Below are positions 14,450 through 19,553 of a DNA stretch of 19,553 nucleotides, piece after piece. The stretch is from an uncultured Marmoricola sp. (GTDB taxonomy: Bacteria; Actinomycetota; Actinomycetes; Propionibacteriales; Nocardioidaceae). A program made the position numbers and the translations under genes. The notes under the pieces are model-generated. The model did no database searches. It had not been told where the DNA came from and worked only from the letters and a program-made list of their open reading frames with translations. The stretch is taken from assembly GCF_943913695.1 (NCBI RefSeq), contig NZ_CALTZE010000080.1, positions 1 to 19,553 of the forward strand, in the 5' to 3' direction. How positions within the stretch are numbered: the stretch's first letter is position 1; each line of letters opens with the position of its first letter.

Positions 14450-15357
14450 GCAGCAGCACCCTGAACCTCGGCAGCGGCCCGGCGTCGCGCCCGTACGCCC
14501 TCGAAGAGGTGCAGGCCGCCGTCCGAGCCCTCCAGGCCGGCGAGTTCCGAGACGCCCGCCCCACCACCCGACCGTCGGACCCGGACGCACACACGGCACA
14601 GCCGCGCACCGCACGCCGGGCCCCGGCGCAGAGCGAGTCAGCCGACTGGACACCCCGGGCGGGGGAGCGAGTCCTGGCCGTGATCGGCACCTCCGGCTCG
14701 AGCGGAGCCAGCACCGTGGCTCTCGCCGTCGCGCTCAGCGCCCAGCAGCCGGCTCGCGTCGTCGAGTGCTGCTCGGCCAGCGCCTCCGGCCTGGCCGCCG
14801 CCACCACCGCCGAGCTCGGCCTGCACCCCGCCGGATGGCGGCAAGGCCGGCGTGAGCAGGTCCTTATCGAGCGCGTCTGCGAGGTCCTCGCCGGCGTCGA
14901 CGAGGTCCCCTCACCCACACCGGCCGAGCACACCACCCAGCTGACCGTGCTCGACGTCGGCTGGGAGGTCGGTCAGCTCACGACCACCGACTCCTGGGTC
15001 AGCGACGCTGTCGCCCGCGCCGACCAGGTCCTCCTGGTCAGCACCGCCACCGTCCCCGGGATGCGTCGTCTCGAAGGTGCCCTCGAGCTCCTCGTCAACC
15101 ACGCCGGCGCAGACGTGACGGAGCGGACCTGGGTGGCCGTGGTCGGCCCCCGTCGCAAGAAGTGGCCCCGCGGCGTCGAAGGCGCCGGCGGACCGCACGC
15201 CCGACGAGCGCTCAACAGCGAGCGCGTGGTGGAGATCCCCGAAGACCGCGGCCTGTCGATCCACGGCCTGGACTCCCGACCGGTGCCGCCGGCCCTGCTC
15301 ACCGCAGCAGCCCACGCGCACACCGCCGGCCCGCACGCCGACGCCCACCGCGACTAA
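14446..15357 (+). CDS. Second MinD/ParA-like protein with degenerate P-loop
   Basis: The 303-residue product has a disordered N-terminal part (about 1-70), then a MinD/ParA-like fold: 'RVLAVIGTSGSSGASTVALAVAL' region at about residues 75-97, where alanine 88 takes the place of the invariant P-loop lysine; a strand with 'RVVECCSASASGLAAA' (two adjacent cysteines); 'LTVLDVGWEVG' near 168-178, equivalent to the Walker B strand; and 'ADQVLLVSTATVPGMRRLEGALELL', typical of the MinD/CpaE switch-side strand and helix. It is distinct from the CpaE-like protein at 2687 but shares the loss of the P-loop lysine. It precedes the T4SS-like genes, so it may position or regulate that machine. ATP hydrolysis is doubtful. 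Start set by the ATGA overlap. Confidence 0.75.
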   Translation: MSSSTLNLGSGPASRPYALEEVQAAVRALQAGEFRDARPTTRPSDPDAHTAQPRTARRAPAQSESADWTPRAGERVLAVIGTSGSSGASTVALAVALSAQQPARVVECCSASASGLAAATTAELGLHPAGWRQGRREQVLIERVCEVLAGVDEVPSPTPAEHTTQLTVLDVGWEVGQLTTTDSWVSDAVARADQVLLVSTATVPGMRRLEGALELLVNHAGADVTERTWVAVVGPRRKKWPRGVEGAGGPHARRALNSERVVEIPEDRGLSIHGLDSRPVPPALLTAAAHAHTAGPHADAHRD

Positions 15358-15433
15358 CCCGCAACACCAACCCGCAACACCACCCGCAACACCACTCCGC
15401 GACACCACTCCGCGACACCAGTTCGCGACATCG
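15345..15433 (+). repeat. 12-13-bp tandem repeat array before the small membrane protein gene
   Basis: Right after the TAA at 15355-15357, six head-to-tail units run from 15358 to 15433: CCCGCAACACCAA, CCCGCAACACCA twice, CTCCGCGACACCA twice and a divergent GTTCGCGACATCG. The last bases of the preceding gene (about 15345-15357, ending CGCGACTAA) resemble a further decayed unit. All share a CG-C-R-ACACCA core. The array fills most of the 90-base gap before ATG 15448 and ends just before the ribosome binding site, so it lies in the leader of the downstream genes. It could bind a protein or change mRNA structure. Confidence 0.85.
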
Positions 15434-15447
15434 AAAGGAACCGACCG

Positions 15448-15741
15448 ATGGACCTGATGACCCGCACCACCGTGATGGCAGCCAAGGTGTGCCCGAAGGC
15501 ACCGCCCGGCGCCGAGGGCCCGACCAACGAGATCACCGGCTACGTGCTCTGGGGGGTGATCATCCTCTTCGGTCTCGCCATCATCATCGGGATCGGCGCC
15601 GTGATCGCCGGCCGGATGTTCGCCCTGCCCCACGCCTCGAAGGTCGGCGTGATCTCGCTGGTCGTCGTCTTCGGCTGCGCGATCGCCTACCTGGTCCTGC
15701 CCGGGATGCTCAACGGCATCCTCGGCAACGGCTGCATCTGA
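15448..15741 (+). CDS. Small two-helix membrane protein, possible VirB2-like T4SS subunit
   Basis: The 97-residue product has an N-terminal hydrophilic part with one cysteine (residue 15), a strongly hydrophobic helix (about residues 31-53, VLWGVIILFGLAIIIGIGAVIAG), a short polar loop FALPHASK and a second helix (about 66-86), then NGILGNGCI with a second cysteine near the end. This two-helix layout, with size near 100 residues, matches VirB2/TrbC-type subunits and also other small T4SS membrane proteins. No sequence motif proves the assignment. GAAAGGA at 15433-15439 is the ribosome binding site. It lies directly before two single-pass proteins and a VirB6/TrbL-like gene. A 14-base gap leads to the next gene. 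Confidence 0.6.
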   Translation: MDLMTRTTVMAAKVCPKAPPGAEGPTNEITGYVLWGVIILFGLAIIIGIGAVIAGRMFALPHASKVGVISLVVVFGCAIAYLVLPGMLNGILGNGCI

Positions 15742-15755
15742 TCCGGGGCCAGCCG

Positions 15756-16736
15756 ATGGGTGCCATGCAGTCCAAGGCCACGGGTAGGAGCACGGGTCGC
15801 TCCGGTCAGGAGACCTCGGGGGTCCGCGAGTGGAGTCGCGGGCGCCTGATCACGATCCTGACCGGAGCGGTCGTGGTCGCCCTCGCCCTGCTCGTCGGGC
15901 TGGCGTACGCCATCTACCTGGCCGTGTCCGGACTCAACGACGACGACTCCGCCGCCGGCGACGTGGCCACCGGCGAGACCGAGCGCTCCACCGTCGCCAG
16001 GGGCGCCAGCCACCGCGACGAGATCGCCGCCGAACCCATGCTCAGCGTCCCCTCGAGCGCGGCGTTCCCCGACGACCCCAGCGACCCCAGCGACGGCGGG
16101 GACGCCGCCGACGACCAGGACAGCATCAAGATCCCCACGGGCACCGGCATCAACGGCCCCGGCCTGGTCATGACGGGCTTCCCCAACACCCCTGAGGGCG
16201 CGATCGGGCAGCTCGCCCAGATCGACACCGCGGTGCTGCAGTCGATGAGCCTGCAGACCGCGCAGGAGGTCTACGCGAGCTGGGCGCTGCCCGGTGGCGT
16301 CGGCGCCGACGACTGGTGGATCACCTCGAGCGTGGAGGCCTTCCTCGGCAGCAGCGAGATGGGCAGCGTCAAGAGCGCCACGGCCTCGGTGGCCGTTGAG
16401 CCGGCAGCAGCCCTGGTGAAGGGCACAGACGGACCCGACTGGGCCACGGTCTGCGTCCTGATGAAGGTCACCGCGACCTACCGCTCCGAAGGGCACGCCG
16501 CGTTCGGCCACTGCGAGCGCATGCAGTGGGTCGGCGGCCGCTGGATGCTCGCGCCCGGCGCACCCCCGGCACCCGCACCAGCCACCTGGCCCGGCACCGA
16601 GCTGGCCACCGAGGCCGGCTGGCGCACCTGGACCACGGACCCGTCCACGGGTTTACCCGACGCCGACCAAACAGGCGAGCAGGCGGGCGAGCACGGCGAG
16701 GACCACAGCGACGAGCAAGGAGGAGCACACTCATGA
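15756..16736 (+). CDS. Single-pass membrane protein, VirB8-like layout
   Basis: The 326-residue product has a basic cytoplasmic tail, one membrane helix (about residues 31-58), an acidic Asp/Ser/Pro linker (about 60-130) and an outward domain of about 170 residues. Near its end 'FGHCERMQWVGGRWMLAPG' resembles the last strands of NTF2-like/VirB8-type periplasmic domains, which is the basis for the guess. Two cysteines in this domain (CVLM and GHCER) may pair. The tail is rich in Gln, Glu and His. The in-frame open stretch begins far upstream inside the MinD-like gene; I start at ATG 15756, and ATG 15765 is an alternative. A TTA leucine codon at 16653-16655 stands out. It overlaps the next gene by ATGA. 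Confidence 0.7.
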   Translation: MGAMQSKATGRSTGRSGQETSGVREWSRGRLITILTGAVVVALALLVGLAYAIYLAVSGLNDDDSAAGDVATGETERSTVARGASHRDEIAAEPMLSVPSSAAFPDDPSDPSDGGDAADDQDSIKIPTGTGINGPGLVMTGFPNTPEGAIGQLAQIDTAVLQSMSLQTAQEVYASWALPGGVGADDWWITSSVEAFLGSSEMGSVKSATASVAVEPAAALVKGTDGPDWATVCVLMKVTATYRSEGHAAFGHCERMQWVGGRWMLAPGAPPAPAPATWPGTELATEAGWRTWTTDPSTGLPDADQTGEQAGEHGEDHSDEQGGAHS

Positions 16737-17578
16737 GGAGCCGCAGCGCATCCACCAACCCCACCCCGGCGGGCAACATCGCCCGCGTCGCCGTCCTGGT
16801 GGTCATCGCCGTCGTGGCCGCCACCGCAGTCTGGCTCGGCACCCGCGGAGACGACGGAGCCACGGACCGTGAGGGCGGCACCGACACCACCACCTCGGGT
16901 CAGTCTTCGGGCAGCAGCTCCGGCGACTCGGCCAGCGAGCAGCTGGCCCCGGAAAACGCCGCCGCCGCGCCCGCCGAGGGCGTCACCCTCCCGACCGGGT
17001 CGACCCAGAGCGACGGCTACCCGACCGGATTCCCCTACACCGACCTCGGGGCAGTGGCGCTCCAGGTGGAGCTGGCCAAGGCCCAGCTCGGCTTCGACTA
17101 CGACCAGGCCGCCACGGTGGCGCAGCTGTACTCCGACCCCGCCGACCAGGCGGTCTTCGAGCAGCGCTCCCGCGACGCGGTCGCGCTGCGTCGCGAGCAG
17201 GCCGGCGTCCCGGCCGAAGGCGAGGTGCCGGCACCGGCCTCGTACGCCGTCACTCCGGTGGCCTACACGCTCGAGGAGCTCGACACCGACTACTACGTGG
17301 GCAACCTGCTGAGCTACGTCACCCTGACCGGGGTCGACGGCGAGGCCCGTGACGGCCTCTACGCCGGCACCCAGCTCGTGCGCTGGGTCGCCGACCCCGA
17401 CGCTGAGAACGGCGGTGACTGGAAGGTCGTCGAGGGCAGCACCACCGACCTCGAGAACCTCGTCGCCCAGGGCCAGCCCAAGGCGGTAGCGCCCGAGACC
17501 AAGGAGTTCGAGGCCGAGGGGTGGATCATGATCGACCCCACCGGCGGCACCTCGGCCGAGGCCGGTGAGTCCTCGTGA
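16733..17578 (+). CDS. Second single-pass extracytoplasmic protein, VirB8-like layout
   Basis: The 281-residue product has a basic start, a membrane helix at about residues 17-36, a Ser/Thr/Gly/Asp linker (about 40-90) and a C-terminal domain. In the domain, 'DQAVFEQRSRDAVALRREQAG', 'YYVGNLLSYVTLTGVDG' and 'TQLVRWVADPDAENGGDWKVVEG' form the helix-then-beta order expected for an NTF2-like/VirB8-type fold. AAGGAGGAG at 16717-16725, seven bases before ATG 16733, is close to an ideal ribosome binding site; the start also makes an ATGA overlap. Two such proteins side by side may form a heteromeric ring around the channel encoded next. No cysteines are seen in this protein, unlike its neighbour. 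The assignment is by topology and context. Confidence 0.7.
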   Translation: MRSRSASTNPTPAGNIARVAVLVVIAVVAATAVWLGTRGDDGATDREGGTDTTTSGQSSGSSSGDSASEQLAPENAAAAPAEGVTLPTGSTQSDGYPTGFPYTDLGAVALQVELAKAQLGFDYDQAATVAQLYSDPADQAVFEQRSRDAVALRREQAGVPAEGEVPAPASYAVTPVAYTLEELDTDYYVGNLLSYVTLTGVDGEARDGLYAGTQLVRWVADPDAENGGDWKVVEGSTTDLENLVAQGQPKAVAPETKEFEAEGWIMIDPTGGTSAEAGESS

Positions 17579-19553
17579 CCAACGAGCTCCTCCCGCACTT
17601 GCGCGGCCTCCGCCGACCCGCCGCCAGGGTCGGTGCGCTGGCCCTGCTCACCGCGGTCCTGGTGGGCCTGCTGAGCGGACTCATCGGCCCCGCCGCTGCG
17701 GTCCAGCCCGCCGCGGCGGCGCCCACCCCAGCCGCGGCCACGGCCGCCTCGATCAACGCCTCGATCAACGCCGCGGTCAACGGCCAGACGTCCACGCTCG
17801 AGACACGTCTCGTTGCCGCCGCCCCCGGCGTCAAGCAGGGATGCCCCGGACCCGACGCGCTGTGCGACCTCGGCGGTGACGTCCTGGACTGCGCCGGCAG
17901 CCCCATCGACTGCGCGGAGGACGCCGGAGGAGCCGTCGCCGACGGCGCTGGCGACGTCAAGGACGGTGTCGTCAACGGCTTGGAGGGGGTGGCCGGCGCG
18001 GTCGGTGACCTCGCCGAGGGCGGCTGCGGCATCCTCGACGCGGTCTGCGACGTCGCCGGCGGCGGCCTCCCGGGCCTCCCGGGCATCCCCGGCATCCCGG
18101 GACTGCCCGACATCGGTGACATCTTCGACGGCGGGTTCCCCGGCCTGGGCGACATCCCTAACCCCATGGCCGAGCTCGGCGACATCATCGCCAAGGCCGC
18201 CGCGGACGCCTGGACCGCCGCGATGCTGGCCATCTGGAACTCCGGGCTGTTCGTGCTGCGGATCGTGCTGACCTACTCCGAGCTGTTCTTGACCCCGGAC
18301 CTGCGCGGCGACGGACCCGGCAAGGACGTCTACGGCTTCGCGCTGTGGCTGGCCCTGTCGATGGTGGTGCTCCTGACCGTCATCCAGCTCGGCGCCGCCG
18401 CCTTCAAGCGAGAGGGCAAGGGCCTCGCGCGAGCACTGATCGGCGCCGGCCAGTTCGTCGTGGTGTGCGCTACCTGGTTCGGCTACTGCGTGACGATCGT
18501 CGCCGCCTGCGGGGCCATCAGCAAGGCGCTGATGACGTCGCTGCTCAAGGTGAACACGTGGCCCGAATGGGAGCCGCTCGGTGGGCTCGGCAGCGAAGAC
18601 ATCGCCGACGCCACCGTGGCGACCGTGCTGGCCTTCCTCGGCATCTTCCTGTGGCTGGCCGCGATCGGGCACATCCTGGTCTACCTGGCCCGCGCGGCCT
18701 CGCTGCTCGTGCTCACCGCGACCGGCCCCATCTCAGCGGCCGGCCTGGTCTCCGACTTCACCCGCTCGTGGTTCTGGAAGAGCCTGCGCTGGTTCCACGC
18801 CGCCGCGTTCACCCCGGTCCTGATGATCATGGTGCTCGGCATCGGCGTACAGATGTCGAACGGCGTCGCCGCCCACCTCTCGGACGGCACACAGAAGGCG
18901 ATCGGCACCGCGTTGCCCGCGGTGATGCTCATCCTGGTCAGCGTCGTCGCCCCGCTCGCGCTGTTCAAGCTGCTCGCCTTCGTCGACCCCGGCACCCCCA
19001 GCGGCGCCTCGTTCCGCCAGGGCATGGCGGTCCAGGGCGGCATCCAGGGGCTGCTGTCCGGCGGAGGCGGTGCCGGCGGCGGGTCCTCGGCGGCGTCCTC
19101 GGCCGACTCCAGCGGCCGCTCGGCCGGCGAGCAGAACGCCGAGGGCTCCACCGGTGACCGGTTCAGCCAGTCCGCCCAGGGGCTCCTCGGCAGTCTCGGC
19201 GCCGGCGGGCAGGCGATGGCCAAGGGCATGGGGATGATCAGCAGCGCCGGCGCCAAGGCCACCTCCCTGATGGCCGACGAGACCAACCAGGCCGGTGTCG
19301 GACAGAACACCTACGGCCCCGACTTCAGCGGCACCCGCAGCAACAACAACCAGAACAACAGCCAGTCCAGCGACCAGTCCGGCAACGACTCGGGCGGCCA
19401 GGGCGGCCAGGGCGGCGGACAGTCCGGCGGCCCGGGCCAGGGTCCCGGCGGTGGCCAGGACGGCGGCTCGCCTGGCGGCAGCGGTGACGGCGGCTCGCCG
19501 ACACCTCCGACGCCCTCGGTCACCCCGTCGAACCTCCCCGTGGGCGCGCCCAG
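17575..19553 (+). CDS. VirB6/TrbL-like polytopic protein of a T4SS, truncated by window end
   Basis: The frame starts at GTG 17575 (GTGA overlap) and stays open to the end of the window, giving at least 659 residues; the 3' end is missing. An N-terminal signal/anchor helix lies at about residues 19-42. A Cys-rich segment (about 83-160, seven cysteines) and a Gly-Pro-rich stretch (about 160-195, LPGLPGIPGIPG) follow. Membrane helices are visible at about 215-240, 255-277, 288-315, 348-385, 407-425 and 443-470. The tail from about 490 is Gly/Ser/Gln/Asn-rich and low complexity. Central multi-spanning core plus long disordered tail is the pattern of VirB6/TrbL-like proteins in actinobacterial conjugative elements. 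The family forms the inner-membrane channel of type IV secretion. An ATG-only search for genes would miss this gene. Confidence 0.75.
   Translation, partial: MTNELLPHLRGLRRPAARVGALALLTAVLVGLLSGLIGPAAAVQPAAAAPTPAAATAASINASINAAVNGQTSTLETRLVAAAPGVKQGCPGPDALCDLGGDVLDCAGSPIDCAEDAGGAVADGAGDVKDGVVNGLEGVAGAVGDLAEGGCGILDAVCDVAGGGLPGLPGIPGIPGLPDIGDIFDGGFPGLGDIPNPMAELGDIIAKAAADAWTAAMLAIWNSGLFVLRIVLTYSELFLTPDLRGDGPGKDVYGFALWLALSMVVLLTVIQLGAAAFKREGKGLARALIGAGQFVVVCATWFGYCVTIVAACGAISKALMTSLLKVNTWPEWEPLGGLGSEDIADATVATVLAFLGIFLWLAAIGHILVYLARAASLLVLTATGPISAAGLVSDFTRSWFWKSLRWFHAAAFTPVLMIMVLGIGVQMSNGVAAHLSDGTQKAIGTALPAVMLILVSVVAPLALFKLLAFVDPGTPSGASFRQGMAVQGGIQGLLSGGGGAGGGSSAASSADSSGRSAGEQNAEGSTGDRFSQSAQGLLGSLGAGGQAMAKGMGMISSAGAKATSLMADETNQAGVGQNTYGPDFSGTRSNNNQNNSQSSDQSGNDSGGQGGQGGGQSGGPGQGPGGGQDGGSPGGSGDGGSPTPPTPSVTPSNLPVGAP

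Noticed and set aside
15358..15433. CRISPR array
   Set aside because: Units are 12-13 bp and directly adjacent, with no spacers and no cas genes.
15162..15755. Extension of the 15756 gene far upstream
   Set aside because: The frame runs through the MinD-like gene, the repeat array and the small membrane gene and codes there for Arg/Pro-rich nonsense.
1..19553. tRNA, rRNA, IS element or integrase attachment sites
   Set aside because: I found no cloverleaf-like tRNA, rRNA segment, transposase, terminal inverted repeats or integrase gene in the window.

Overview
The window is GC-rich DNA with strong C/G third-position bias, GTG as well as ATG starts, and many four-base ATGA/GTGA overlaps. Together with the family content (TadE-like pseudopilins, LysM-BTAD proteins, a GTG-started VirB6/TrbL-like protein) this points to a high-GC actinobacterium (Actinomycetota). 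I cannot fix the genus. The gene set looks like part of the transfer region of a conjugative plasmid or integrative conjugative element, not core chromosome, but no integrase, relaxase, VirB4 or VirD4 gene is inside the window to prove it. Every gene I can support lies on the + strand.

Region 1 (1-404) has no convincing gene and holds a perfect 9-bp hairpin. Region 2 (405-9093) is a tightly packed operon: a lipoprotein, a cysteine-rich secreted protein, a SAF-domain CpaB/RcpC-like protein, a CpaE/MinD-like protein with a degenerate P-loop, the TadA/CpaF ATPase, TadB- and TadC-like membrane proteins, a Flp-like pilin, two TadE-like pseudopilins and a TadG-like pseudopilin-type protein. This is a Tad-type pilus locus without a visible prepilin peptidase or TadD. 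Region 3 (9173-12780) carries a 1142-residue membrane protein that joins LysM domains to a C-terminal BTAD-type winged-helix region, followed by a coupled 59-residue ORF.

Region 4 (12781-13129) is the main non-coding stretch. It has two hairpins that could end the first transcription unit, then a cluster of five GTGTCCCCC-type repeats in both orientations just before the next gene. Region 5 (13130-19553, running off the end) starts a second operon: a protein with a sigma-region-4-like HTH, a 24-residue basic micro-ORF, a small coupled protein, a second MinD/ParA-like protein with a broken P-loop, a 13-bp tandem repeat array, a two-helix small membrane protein (possible VirB2-like subunit), two single-pass proteins of VirB8-like layout, and a large VirB6/TrbL-like polytopic protein that is cut by the window end.

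The simplest reading is a composite transfer apparatus: a Tad-like pilus for surface contact encoded next to a type IV secretion channel, with the LysM-BTAD protein and the HTH protein as candidate regulators or envelope anchors, and with two paralogous degenerate MinD-like proteins possibly giving each machine its own positioning factor. The family assignments of TadA, TadB/C, the TadE-like proteins and LysM-BTAD are well supported; those of the type IV secretion components rest on topology, order and weak motif resemblance.
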